Shown here one piece after another: positions 58,701 to 63,049 of a stretch of DNA of 64,000 bases. The stretch is from Oopsacas minuta. Lineage: Eukaryota > Porifera > Hexactinellida > Lyssacinosida > Leucopsacidae. The notes below the pieces were generated by a model. It saw only the letters and a list, made by a program, of their open reading frames with translations, was not told the origin of the DNA and made no database searches. Made by a program: the position numbers and the translations under genes. How positions within the stretch are numbered: the stretch's first letter is position 1; every line of letters starts with the position of its first letter. Where the stretch lies: assembly GCA_024704765.1 (NCBI GenBank), contig JAKMXF010000295.1, positions 434,001 to 498,000 on the forward strand, written 5' to 3'.

Positions 58701-60924
58701 TCTTAAAACAGGATGATTGTTTGTATTTATCGCTCTATGTTATATGTTTGCAGGGTGACATCATTCTAAATAGCATTCTTGGAAGTGGAATAAGTGTAAT
58801 TTGTTTACAATTCGAGGAAAGCGAAAGGAATTCAGATATTATCGTAGAAGTTGTGTGGAATAACTAAAACTCTAATGAATAAAATTTCGTAAATCACTTT
58901 CCATAGCCATTCCGCAGCCCCTTTGCAACCTCCTCGCGGCCCCCAGTTTGAGTACCACTGGGCTAGGTGACATTCTAGGCCACCCACTTATATGATAGCC
59001 GAATTGAAGATCCCAAAATGTACTTTGAACAACCCTACCACAACACAAAATTGCTTTATTAAACTTTTACCCTACTTTACCCAAACACTTATACAGAAGA
59101 ACCTCCATAAACAAGGGAGGTCTGGAATCTTTGAAGTTACCCATTCTCCAAATTGAATTTAATCTGAAAATATCCTTCAACCAGAGTCTATCGGCTCAAT
59201 TTGTATAGCCACTTCCTCAAACAAATTATATTCAATTTGTATGTTTTCAAGTATCTCCTAAGGCAGAGGTGTTCAAACTTTTCAATTTACGGGTCACTAT
59301 AAAAATTTGGCTCCGCCTCACGAGCCACAATTCATAGATTGCCTCTGAATTAGTTTAATACATTTTCAAGCTATACTATTTGACACCATATTGTATTAAC
59401 AAGGATTCTACTTGTAAATTCAGGTTATTGACTTAAATTATAATCTTTTAAATGAATTCGGATCATTCGATGCCACTTATGAACTCAGCTTGTTTTGTAT
59501 CAAGTAGACAATAGTACTAAACCTAGATTTGGGTTATGCTATGTATTGTTCATGGTAGAATAACACTGCAGAAAATCTACCTAAACTTCGAAATTTAGCT
59601 AATGAGAGTGACGATATTGCTTGGATTTAACTAACAAATCAATATCTGATTCTATATCAGTCGTTAGTAGGACTCGCCATTACAATTTTGGTTCTGCCTC
59701 CTACGTTATACTTGTGAAGCTCAATTAATGCATTCATCTAGGAACATTGATGCATTTGCAGAGTATCTATGATTATTTCTATATGGTGCTTAGAAAACAC
59801 AATTACTATCTGACGATTGAAGCACGTCAATCTATTGTATATATATGAAGAATTAAATCAAGCAAATTATCCGCAGGCCATCGTTGGAGTACCCTTGTCC
59901 TAAGGATATCGGTTGAATATATACAAAGAATTCTTTCTAAGAAACCCATAGATTTCAATTCATCATAGCTATAAATAAGTCTTTTTGAACAAATATGCAC
60001 CAATGTAGATAATTCTACTAGAAAATTTCACGTAGAATTACCCATTTATATGGGTACATTTCAACGTTGGTAGGTAATGTTAATCTAAAGGCATCTCCAT
60101 TCCCCACGACCCACTTATAGATGTTCAATTCATTGGAATTGAACGAAAGTGTACCAAATATGCCGCGAGTATATAGTTTGCATTATTTCGTATTCTTCGA
60201 ATATTACGAGTAATACGGGTTAGTGCGAACTATGTACTCAAATTCTTTATAGCTTCTCGTCCAGGGACAACACCCCTGGATCCTACTAGGGGCTTTCAGC
60301 GTCCTTCAGACCACCAACTGGTTGATTATCCCCCACCAGAAAATTTCTGGATCCAAAATAACACTTATTATATTACACAAGTATTACGTATATCTTGCTT
60401 ACAAAGAAATAGTTATGCTAATCAATCTCCCTCATTTATAAGCTCCGAAGTGATAATATATTACTACAATACGAATTGGCATTTTTGCAATCGGTCACTG
60501 CAAATATGCTATATAATTTTGCTAAGACACCTTCATAGTATCCTCATGTTGGTTTAGCTACACCGTTTTATTCACCTGTCCAAGAGGATATTGGTGATAG
60601 AATAGCAATATCGTTGTTCAGTCGGCCTCAATTCCATCTTCGTATATTTTAATGATTCATCTTTTTTTGTTAGATGCCAGAGGATTATGTGGAGAGACAA
60701 AAAGTCGAGTTAGTCATCTGCAACAAGACACTCTTGTATCCTTGGAAAATTATATAGTTGAACATTATGCAACTCAGGTTAGTCGTTTGGGAAGGATCCT
60801 TCTTCGGCTACCCGCTCTAAGAGATATCACTACTGAAGTTCATTCTTATTTGATGAAACAAAATTCTTCAGGGCAATCCAAAATTGATCCTTTTCTATTA
60901 GATATGGCAAACCAAACTGTTTGA
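13413..60924 (+). CDS. HNF4-like: HNF4-type (NR2A) nuclear receptor, five coding exons
   Basis: This is a ligand-regulated transcription factor acting in the nucleus on DNA response elements. Joining the five exons gives 1581 nt: 526 residues plus stop, with every junction in phase and GT/AG borders. The order is a Ser/Pro-rich N-terminus (1-140), C4 zinc-finger DNA-binding domain (141-206), the KKEAVQEER box, a repetitive hinge (217-276), then ligand-binding-domain helices. [18 protein letters not shown] followed by LPMDDR, and LLFNPDARGL, match HNF4 closely in position and sequence. The assignment to HNF4 rather than RXR rests on gapless alignment of exons 4 and 5 to HNF4 helices. Oddities are the P-box CEACKS (HNF4 normally CDGCKG), a highly divergent helix 5-7 region, and a short C-terminus with no long F domain. 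Two introns are very long and loaded with transposons. Confidence 0.9.
13805..14217. repeat. Element with GATCG-rich ends
   Basis: Both ends (13818-13930 and 14120-14215) are dense in GATCG/CGATC words, such as GATCGATCCCGATCCCGATC and TCGCGATCGTGATCGAG, while the middle is not. The outer ends GTTAACAAGATCG and the complement GGTTACTCGATCA are roughly inverted. It may be a hAT-type MITE with subterminal repeats. No target duplication was established. Confidence 0.4.
14247..14958 (+). mobile_element. Helitron-like copy 2 (3' end missing)
   Basis: Starts with (TA)n then GTTCGTATTGCCAGAAT and AAAGAAACTAGGAGACCC, parallel to the left end at 7560-7630. It continues with shared motifs ACTAACCAAAAGC, AAAAGGCCAT and ACTAAGAAATTT. 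It stops before the GC-rich 3' hairpin. It lacks the hAT insertion seen in the copy at 7546-10689. Confidence 0.5.
15249..17334 (-). mobile_element. MULE (Mutator-like) element with iterated TIR motifs
   Basis: An 8-bp direct repeat GTTATATG (15241-15248, 17335-17342) flanks the ends GGGCAAGTTGCATTTGTCAG and the complement GGGCTGCATACATTTGTCAG. Inside each end the motif TTTGTCAGAAT is repeated two to four times at intervals of about 20-35 bp. The minus strand carries a decayed FLYWCH/MULE transposase. It looks like the best-preserved member of the family that also includes 17804-18599, 25826-26327 and 31680-31871. Confidence 0.7.
15909..16990 (-). pseudogene. MULE transposase with FLYWCH-like N-terminus, decayed
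   Basis: The minus-strand start near 16985 ([11 protein letters not shown]) is followed by a stop. A Cys/His module resembling a FLYWCH finger comes next ([10 protein letters not shown], then [15 protein letters not shown]). At 16480-16172 is a recognisable MULE domain: [40 protein letters not shown] and [14 protein letters not shown]. At 16226-15909 are [20 protein letters not shown] and [15 protein letters not shown] in another frame. FLYWCH plus MULE is a common layout of invertebrate Mutator-like transposases. Several frameshifts and stops make this copy inactive. Confidence 0.7.
17804..18599. mobile_element. Non-autonomous MULE-like element with 31-bp arrays
   Basis: Ends GGGGCGCCTGCATTTGTCAG and the complement GGGGACGCTGCATTAGTCAG. 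The flanks AGTTGCAT and ATTTGCAA match at six of eight positions, compatible with an old duplication. The left side has about three units and the right side about six units of a 31-bp repeat (CAAAGTCAGAACTCGATAAAA type) in inverted orientation. The middle has no transposase. Confidence 0.65.
18372..18557. repeat. 31-bp tandem array, six units
   Basis: Units start at 18372, 18403, 18434, 18465, 18496 and 18527, exactly 31 bp apart, with consensus CCATTCTGACAAAGTCAGAA then CTAGATAAAAA. The array forms the inner part of the right terminal repeat of the surrounding element; inverted units lie at 17840-17930. Confidence 0.85.
18720..18874. repeat. Long near-perfect palindrome
   Basis: The arm 18720-18791 is repeated in inverted form at 18804-18874 with only a few mismatches or single-base indels; the loop is 12 bp. 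The core words are AGCCGTGGCTAATATT and GAATTCTCGAAATAC. There is no coding and no clear target duplication. The low divergence suggests recent origin. Confidence 0.85.
18915..18995 (+). repeat. Dispersed repeat family R1, copy 1
   Basis: Contains GGGAATTGGTTAAAA and TGGTAAAA preceded by AAATCTCG. It matches 48915-49018 (same strand) and 46507-46610 (opposite strand). Confidence 0.6.
19445..19481. repeat. Perfect 17-bp hairpin
   Basis: CAATAATTTGACAAAAT, three-base loop GTA, then its exact complement. It is not followed by a T-run and has no evident role. Confidence 0.7.
20050..20417 (+). mobile_element. Helitron-like copy 3 (3' part)
   Basis: Shares ACTAATCAAAAGCCAC, GGCCATTAAATGG, ACCATGGATAATA and GGCACTAAGCTGTCG with the copies at 7546-10689 and 14247-14958. 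It ends in a GC-rich hairpin (CTAGCGTGCGAAGCGCGCTAG) followed by T, the Helitron-type 3' terminus. The 5' end is missing. Confidence 0.55.
20560..22560 (+). pseudogene. Non-LTR retrotransposon (LINE) remnant
   Basis: Endonuclease-domain pieces are readable in shifting frames: [14 protein letters not shown] near 20570, [13 protein letters not shown] near 20755, [14 protein letters not shown] near 20850 and [16 protein letters not shown] near 20910. After a hAT insertion (21299-21810), reverse-transcriptase pieces follow: [19 protein letters not shown] near 21980 and NQAFDHG near 22090. The layout fits a Jockey/CR1/L2-like LINE. It has many frameshifts, so it is dead. The exact ends are uncertain; the right end probably lies before the Tc1-type element at about 22640. 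Confidence 0.65.
21299..21810 (+). mobile_element. hAT derivative (512 bp) inserted in the LINE
   Basis: A perfect 8-bp duplication CACTGATA (21291-21298, 21811-21818) flanks terminal inverted repeats CAGAACTGCAAATGGGTCAT and the complement CAGAGCTGCAAATGGGTCAC. The inside keeps the C-terminal part of a hAT transposase: [20 protein letters not shown] and [14 protein letters not shown] (21530-21650), the dimerisation region. The rest of the transposase is gone, so this is an internally deleted, non-autonomous copy. Confidence 0.9.
22640..23595 (+). mobile_element. DD37D Tc1/mariner-type element, 5'-truncated
   Basis: The 3' terminal repeat (GTATCAGAACTTGGAGCCAC then CCTATG) ends at 23595 before TA. 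The transposase starts mid-protein at [20 protein letters not shown]. It continues through IHFSDEKNF (first Asp), [12 protein letters not shown] (second Asp) and [14 protein letters not shown] (third Asp, 37 residues later). Unlike copies A and B at 8665 and 61637, all three acidic residues survive, but frameshifts near 22720, 23010 and 23390 break the frame. The 5' repeat and first helix-turn-helix are missing. Confidence 0.75.
24117..24482. repeat. Short element with inverted ends
   Basis: The left end CCCAACACTAGTGTTGTCAA and the right end (TTTTACAACACCTGTTGGTAA) are inverted copies. The middle is non-coding. It is possibly a MITE; its boundaries are approximate. Confidence 0.35.
24500..25285. 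mobile_element. Possible hAT remnant
   Basis: The right end, complement CAGTGGTTCTAAACC, followed inward by GTGCCATGGCAC, resembles hAT termini. A left candidate is TTTCTCAACCTTTTCGAAC at about 24510. No duplication was found, so the pairing is uncertain. Confidence 0.3.
25826..26327. mobile_element. Non-autonomous MULE-like element (GGGGCGCATGC ends)
   Basis: Ends GGGGCGCATGCATTAGTCCA and the complement GGGGTCGTGTCGCTAGTCCA are flanked by TGTCTTAAT and AGTCTTAAT (eight of nine identical). Each terminal repeat contains three or four copies of TTAGTCCAAAT at about 20-30 bp intervals. The plus-strand frame through it (25634-26119) has no recognisable domain and is taken as non-coding. Confidence 0.7.
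26938..27280. repeat. Dispersed repeat family R2, copy 1
   Basis: Contains TTCTTCAGCTTTCGATACTT, TTTCGAGGAGCATCTCAAC and, at the end, GGGCATTGTATGTGCAGAAA. It matches 51889-52180 over its length with gaps. The family was not recognised. Confidence 0.5.
27380..27560. repeat. Copy of inverted-repeat family R3
   Basis: ACTAAGTTTTCGGCACAGAT followed by TGTAATTTTAGATTTTTAG matches the ends at 32110-32310 and 55736-55795. An inverted partner (GTGCCTACAGGCCACGGCTT) lies at the left. Confidence 0.4.
28614..28910 (+). CDS. HNF4-like: HNF4-like exon 2: DNA-binding domain
   Basis: The acceptor TATCCTATAG ends at 28613 and the donor G|GTAGGT begins at 28911. Residues 111-209. It contains both C4 zinc fingers: Cys141, 144, 158 and 161, then Cys177, 183, 193 and 196 with spacing C-x5-C-x9-C-x2-C. 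The recognition helix starts [13 protein letters not shown]. The end, [11 protein letters not shown], joins A-VQEER of exon 3, giving the classic GMKKEAVQ-type extension of HNF4 and RXR. All eight zinc ligands are present, so the fold should be intact. The P-box (Glu, Ala and Ser at the variable positions) is unlike canonical HNF4. Confidence 0.92.
29549..30873 (+). mobile_element. Tc1-type DD34E element, decayed
   Basis: Terminal inverted repeats CAGTCTGAAACGAAATTATT and the complement CAGTCTGACACGAAATTATT, bounded by TA on both sides; 1325 bp. The transposase starts near 29784 ([35 protein letters not shown]). It is cut by stops and frameshifts until the last third (30343-30609). There [11 protein letters not shown] (second Asp) and [20 protein letters not shown] (Glu 35 residues later, i.e. 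DD34E) are intact. The terminal repeats are well preserved compared with the coding part. Confidence 0.8.
31680..31871. mobile_element. Mini MULE-like foldback element (192 bp)
   Basis: A perfect 9-bp duplication CGTTTAGTG (31671-31679, 31872-31880). Ends GGGGGCGCTGCTTTAGTTAG and the complement GGGTGCATGCTTTAGTTAG. The inside consists almost entirely of copies of GTTAGAAT in both orientations, so the element can fold back on itself. Confidence 0.75.
32110..32310. repeat. Inverted-repeat family R3, main copy
   Basis: ACAACCTGTGCCGACAGCTT (32150-32169) and AAGCTGTCGGCACAGGTTGT (32287-32306) are perfect complements, and the match extends to about 45 bp per arm. Outward of the left arm, the complement CGAGGTGAG resembles sequence outside the other copies. 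Diverged copies lie at 10915, 27380-27560 and 55690-55795. Confidence 0.7.
32617..32885. repeat. Degenerate minisatellite, about 62-bp unit
   Basis: Three to four imperfect units share the order AAA(C/T)-TGG(T/C)CC, TTTTTTGT, TGTTCC or TGGCCC, and GTTTGGC-CC. Unit starts are near 32660, 32718 and 32778. The frames on both strands here are repeat artefacts. Confidence 0.5.
33198..33575. repeat. Imperfect inverted repeat, about 150-bp arms
   Basis: ATATGGTTAGGACAAGTTTT and GCTGATTACGCCTATCTGTA on the left are matched by the complement of 33413-33575 (ATATGGTTAGGACAATTTTA, GCTGATTACGAATATCTGTA). The loop is about 65 bp. A partial third copy is at 12330-12395. The 120-codon frame at 32996-33358 overlaps it and looks spurious. 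Confidence 0.6.
34774..35231 (+). CDS. HNF4-like: HNF4-like exon 3: hinge and LBD helices 1-3
   Basis: The acceptor TTTTTTAG ends at 34773 and the donor GTAAGT begins at 35232 (phase 0). Residues 210-362. After AVQEER comes a hinge with a strict four-residue repeat ending in (S/T)P, ten times from Ser237 to Pro274. PAIEALNLN fits helix 1 and [20 protein letters not shown] fits helix 3, including the WAK signature of the NR2 ligand-binding domain. LPMDDR ends the exon and matches LPLDDQ of HNF4. Ten proline-directed sites suggest phosphorylation of the hinge; that is inference. Confidence 0.9.
35939..35951 (+). repeat. C homopolymer
   Basis: A run of 13 C in an otherwise AT-rich intron. Confidence 0.9.
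38605..38856 (-). pseudogene. Fragment of an uncharacterised multi-copy protein
   Basis: An 83-residue minus-strand frame with [18 protein letters not shown] (a Cys pair like a zinc-finger start), [20 protein letters not shown] and LRNRY. The pattern of a Cys pair followed by (G/E)DLIA-EAKYH-CL-KLRN resembles the N-terminus of an uncharacterised protein repeated in invertebrate genomes. The rest of the protein is not readable downstream. Function unknown. Confidence 0.3.
40447..40690 (+). CDS. HNF4-like: HNF4-like exon 4: LBD helices 4-9
   Basis: The acceptor TTTAATTTAG ends at 40446 and the donor G|GTTGGT begins at 40691. Residues 363-443 plus one base. It aligns without gaps to the HNF4 segment following LPLDDQ. 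Anchors are the shared Leu and Glu positions in helix 5, DDVLVLGSG against [23 protein letters not shown] against RILDELVLPFQELQID, and LKTILLFNP against LKAIIFFDP. Outside these anchors it is strongly diverged, including the usual ligand-pocket region. The exon was recognised by homology and phase, not by transcript data. Confidence 0.85.
41389..41658. mobile_element. Possible pogo-like MITE (270 bp)
   Basis: TA precedes and follows. Ends CAATGCACCCTCGCTAATCC and the complement CTGTCAACCCTCACGAATTC, with inner CTAATCCGAAG words typical of pogo/Tigger-type ends. Non-coding. Confidence 0.4.
42456..42636. mobile_element. Pogo-like MITE (181 bp)
   Basis: TA on both sides. Ends CAGCGAGACATCTTAATACG and the complement CAGTGGAACCTCTTTAATAC, the usual look of pogo-like termini. 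Non-coding. Confidence 0.5.
46507..46610 (-). repeat. Dispersed repeat family R1, copy 2 (reverse)
   Basis: On the minus strand it reads AAATCTCGATTA, GGGAATTGGTTGAAACGAAG, TGGTAAAA and then AACACTTCTTCGGTAGTCGG, paralleling 48915-49018. Confidence 0.6.
47290..47830 (-). pseudogene. Possible P-element/THAP9-like transposase remnant
   Basis: Minus-strand pieces in two frames: [20 protein letters not shown] followed by TDNLPLNVQ, then [20 protein letters not shown]. The order of a catalytic-like TDN, then H/N-IIKSIRN, resembles the RNase-H core of P-type transposases. The match is short and frameshifted, so this is tentative. Confidence 0.3.
48915..49018 (+). repeat. Dispersed repeat family R1, copy 3
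   Basis: AAATCTCGATTTTGGGTGCA, GGAATTGGTTAAAACGAAG, TGGTAAAT, TGTTACGAACTTAACACTTC. Most similar to the reverse copy at 46507-46610. Confidence 0.6.
50840..51735 (+). pseudogene. Decayed mariner transposase
   Basis: Shifting frames give [19 protein letters not shown] and DPHLSLEEI (the linker and second helix-turn-helix region), [17 protein letters not shown] (first Asp), [11 protein letters not shown] (second Asp), [15 protein letters not shown] (third Asp replaced by Asn) and [18 protein letters not shown] at the C-terminus. At least five frameshifts. No clear terminal repeats. Inactive. Confidence 0.65.
51889..52180. repeat. Dispersed repeat family R2, copy 2
   Basis: TTCTTCAGCTTTCGGTCTCT, TTTCGAGGAGCTTTTCAAC and, at the end, GGACATTGTATATATAGAAA match 26938-27280 in the same order and orientation. 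The short frames here are taken as non-coding. Confidence 0.5.
52466..53648 (+). mobile_element. Tc1/mariner-type element, decayed (third DD37D family)
   Basis: Terminal inverted repeats CAGGGTGCGTTTTCAGTCCT and the complement CAAGGTGCGTTTTACGTCCT with TA on both sides; 1183 bp. The N-terminal helix-turn-helix part is open at 52627-52872 ([41 protein letters not shown]). The rest is in shifting frames, with [12 protein letters not shown] and [20 protein letters not shown]. The segment around the first catalytic Asp is deleted. Inactive. Confidence 0.8.
54150..54600 (+). pseudogene. Transib/RAG1-like transposase remnant
   Basis: The frame 54203-54409 and its continuation past two stops give [37 protein letters not shown] and [24 protein letters not shown]-x-R/C-F-W and GGTTxTGNxAR(K/R)FF recall the segment shared by Transib transposases and the RAG1 core (RAG1: NGNFARKLM). 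About 150 codons survive, without the catalytic acidic residues that would settle it. Beyond 54600 the frame is lost; short frames on both strands up to 54925 were not recognised. Confidence 0.4.
55690..55795. repeat. Copy of inverted-repeat family R3 (one arm)
   Basis: ACTTTGTAAACAAGTTAAAT and TAACTAAGCTGTTTGCAAAG, then TTTAGATTATTTCCTCGCTC, parallel the right half of the copy at 32110-32310 and the outer sequence of the one at 27380-27560. Confidence 0.5.
56521..58960 (-). mobile_element. hAT element, ZBED type, near full length
   Basis: A perfect 8-bp duplication GGCTAGGT (56513-56520, 58961-58968) flanks terminal inverted repeats CAGTGCTTCTCAAACTTTTG and the complement CAGTGGTACTCAAACTGGGG. 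The element is 2440 bp and holds a single minus-strand transposase gene with few defects. The intact duplication and mostly open frame indicate a fairly recent insertion into intron 4, antisense to the receptor. Confidence 0.93.
56690..58657 (-). pseudogene. hAT transposase (ZBED5/SCAND3-like), few lesions
   Basis: The N-terminus (58657-58445) is basic, [17 protein letters not shown]-like zinc finger follows: a Cys pair and [14 protein letters not shown] near 58380-58310. The last 438 residues (58006-56690) are open: [10 protein letters not shown] with Asp20, [11 protein letters not shown] with Asp87, [25 protein letters not shown], and the C-terminal hAT dimerisation region [20 protein letters not shown] and YRNSLDV. 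The defects are frameshifts near 58440, 58355 and 58140 and a TGA at about 58010, just before the long frame, in the [10 protein letters not shown] region. The protein resembles the ZBED5/FAM200-like transposases of the Charlie/Tip100 branch. Confidence 0.88.
59264..59897. mobile_element. Non-autonomous hAT element (634 bp)
   Basis: A perfect 8-bp duplication TCCTAAGG (59256-59263, 59898-59905). Ends CAGAGGTGTTCAAACTTTTC and the complement CAAGGGTACTCCAACGATGG. Non-coding. Confidence 0.75.
60674..60924 (+). CDS. HNF4-like: HNF4-like exon 5: LBD C-terminus and AF-2
   Basis: The acceptor TTTTTTTGTTAG ends at 60673. The first two bases complete GAT (Asp444), giving NPDARGL, as in the DPDAKGL of HNF4. 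Residues 445-526. [11 protein letters not shown] matches helix 9-10 (VSLEDYINDRQ), [14 protein letters not shown] matches GELLLLLPTLQSIT of helix 10-11, and [10 protein letters not shown] sits where HNF4 has KIDNLLQEML, the AF-2 helix. The protein ends five residues after that helix, so the long F domain of vertebrate HNF4 is missing. A polyadenylation signal follows 27 bp downstream. Confidence 0.9.
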
Positions 60925-60950
60925 AGTGAAATTTCCGTTCAATTCATTCT

Positions 60951-60956
60951 AATAAA
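60951..60956 (+). promoter_or_regulatory. Polyadenylation signal AATAAA
   Basis: AATAAA 27 bp after the receptor stop codon; a plausible 3' end signal for the gene. Confidence 0.5.
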
Positions 60957-61011
60957 TATGCTTGTTTGAAGAAAATCAATTTACAGCCTTTCCTTTCAGC
61001 CATGATACCAT

Positions 61012-61140
61012 ACATATATGTGTGTATATATATATATTAATGTATATGTCGAGGTATGCACTTAAATATATATATATTTATACATCATCTATATGTATAT
61101 GTATTTGTAAAAAAGATATAGATATATATTTACAGATATT
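61012..61140 (+). repeat. TATATG-rich microsatellite
   Basis: Repeated TATATATG/TATATGTA words in the receptor's 3' flank. The 65-codon frame across it is an artefact. Confidence 0.7.
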
Positions 61141-61636
61141 ATACCCTGCTATTTTCTAAAATTGTTCTGCAATGAATTCGTGTTTTTTTATGAAATCGGG
61201 TAAAAGTACTCACTACACCACTTCAACATTGTTCAAGTAATTCATCTAGTAAATCTGTACATGTTTTCTTTTCATTTTATATTTTATAACTTTTGTAGAA
61301 TTTATATACATATTTTGCTAGTAGCTAATATGTAAATAATTTGATTTCATGTTTGTATTTCTGTACATTTCATTGTTGTTATTTATTTATCAATTTTTAT
61401 TTTCTAATTATGGGTCTAATATTTGTCAGGTGGCAGAGGAAAGTTCGTAAACATACTATGTAATTTTGGAATACCTTATTCTATGGATAATATTGATGTA
61501 CCCCGTTAAATCGCAGCTTAAGGGACCGCGATAAGTCTTCAGTCTTCAATATCAGCGGAGCTCGATATAACGGATGACTTTTATGTTGCTTTGGCCATTG
61601 GGACCATATTCGAATAATTTCAGAAATATTTGTATA

Positions 61637-62937
61637 TAAGGTTAGGCATAAGTTTTGCAACAAGTATAAATTAGTATATTTCTTATCTCACCATAATCGT
61701 AGTTGAAATTCGTAATGAATTAGTAAATATGCATACTAAGGATACGAAATAAATCTAGCTCTTCGAATGTAATGCCTTCTGCTGTGATATTTAGGCTCAA
61801 TCGCTTGAAGAAATCATCATCAGCAGCACGCAACACGTCCTCACTGATTAAATCTCCTTCTCTTCTCAAGGAAAACTTCAGACTTTCGACATTCTTGTGT
61901 GGCTTTGCACATACCCTGGACTCTAAGATGGACCATATACAGAAATTCATAGGATTTAGATCTGGAGAGGAGGCCAGCCATTCTTCAGTTGATATAAATT
62001 CCGGTACATTGAGTTTCAACGACTCAGATGTCATTTTGGCTTTGTGGGAGGGAGCGGAATCTTGCTGGAACACCCAATGCGCGCCATTGAAGTGCTCACC
62101 AGCCCAAGGCTTCAATGTGTTCTCTAAAATGCTCTCTACATACACCTCTTTGTTAATTTTCACCCCTTTGTCAATGAACACCAGAGGTGTCCGACCATCA
62201 GAAGTAATAGCTCCCCAAACCATGACCGATGCAGGTTTCTGAGTTCTTTCGATTGTGCGTATTGATGACGATATAGACTTTTGATCAGGAGCAAGAATTC
62301 GACTGTTTTGGTGATTATATTACCATTTCTACGGTCAAAATCTTCTCATCGGAGAAGACAATACTCTGGTGCGTGCCACCAGTGAACCTTTTCTCCGAAT
62401 CAGACATTTTTCATACCTACGCCTCTTATTCACCTCAGAAAGTTACTGTACCTCTCGAAATTTGTAGCATTTCAAGCCTAAATTCTCTTTTACTATCCTC
62501 CCCATACTTCTGGTTGAAATATTGAAGTCTTTTGCCATGCTTTGGATGCTTCTGACAGGATTCTTCCTGACCCTCTCCCGGATGAGCTTCCTAACAGCGG
62601 GAGTACAAATAGAACGAGGTCTACCTTTTCTGAGCCTGACCTGGGTACTGCCAGTCTCCTTGTAACGTTTGGTCGTATGATGGACTAACAATCTGTTTAT
62701 GGACAGTATTTTGATATTATGGAAGCTGACTTGCCTCCATTATGATACAAGATTAGTAATGACCGTTTTGTTTCTTTGTCTATAAATCAACAAAATTTTT
62801 CTAGTAGGACTCATTACTCTAAATATTGTTGAAAATGATATTGAAGATAATATATGATAAAAAAATATTCACCTAAAACAATTCGCAGAACCTCTAGCTT
62901 AATTTAAATTGTGTTGAAGAACTCACGCCTGACCCTG
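61637..62937 (-). mobile_element. Tc1/mariner DD37D element, copy B
   Basis: Same family as 8665-9966, in opposite orientation, 1301 bp, TA on both sides (61635-61636, 62938-62939). Outer ends TAAGGTTAGGCATAAGTTTT and the complement CAGGGTCAGGCGTGAGTTCT. It lies 0.7 kb downstream of the receptor stop codon. Confidence 0.9.
61720..62784 (-). pseudogene. DD37D-type transposase, copy B
   Basis: It parallels the protein of copy A. The start ATG is ATA here (ATAGACAAAGAAACAAAACG). The helix-turn-helix part is open at 62691-62443 (AVRKLIRERVRKNPVRSIQ, KDFNISTRSMGRIVKENLG) up to a TAA after REVQ. A frameshift follows near 62330. The catalytic part (62223-61720) is open, with MVWGAITSDGRTPLVFIDKG, VFQQDSAPSHKAK (second Asp) and SPDLNPMNFCIW, where the third acidic residue is Asn. 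The normal stop is lost, adding about ten residues. The TAA after REVQ and the Asn are shared with copy A. Confidence 0.85.
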
Positions 62938-63049
62938 TAATTTGAATATATCCCTGTATATGTATTGTTATTTAATATCTTTATTGTACTTCTTGCAGTT
63001 TCAGAAATTTGAATTATAATAACGCAAAAAATCTGAATATTCACAAGTA

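Larger units (their letters stand above)
40691..60673 (+). other. Intron 4 of the HNF4-like gene (20 kb)
   Basis: GT at 40691, AG at 60672-60673. Transposon remnants are listed separately. Nothing recognisable in 40700-41385, 41665-42450, 42640-46500, 46615-47285, 47835-48910, 49025-49975, 50250-50835, 52185-52460, 54930-55685, 55795-56510, 58970-59255 and 59910-60670. These are AT-rich with short unconvincing frames. A short (CTCG)n run lies at 49300-49316. Confidence 0.75.

Noticed and set aside
60652-60673. Upstream ATG in the last receptor exon frame as a gene start
   Set aside because: These codons lie in the polypyrimidine tract and acceptor; HNF4 homology begins only after the AG at 60673.
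61772-62242. 156-codon plus-strand frame
   Set aside because: Antisense shadow of the copy B transposase; the same shadow appears opposite copy A at 9361-9675.
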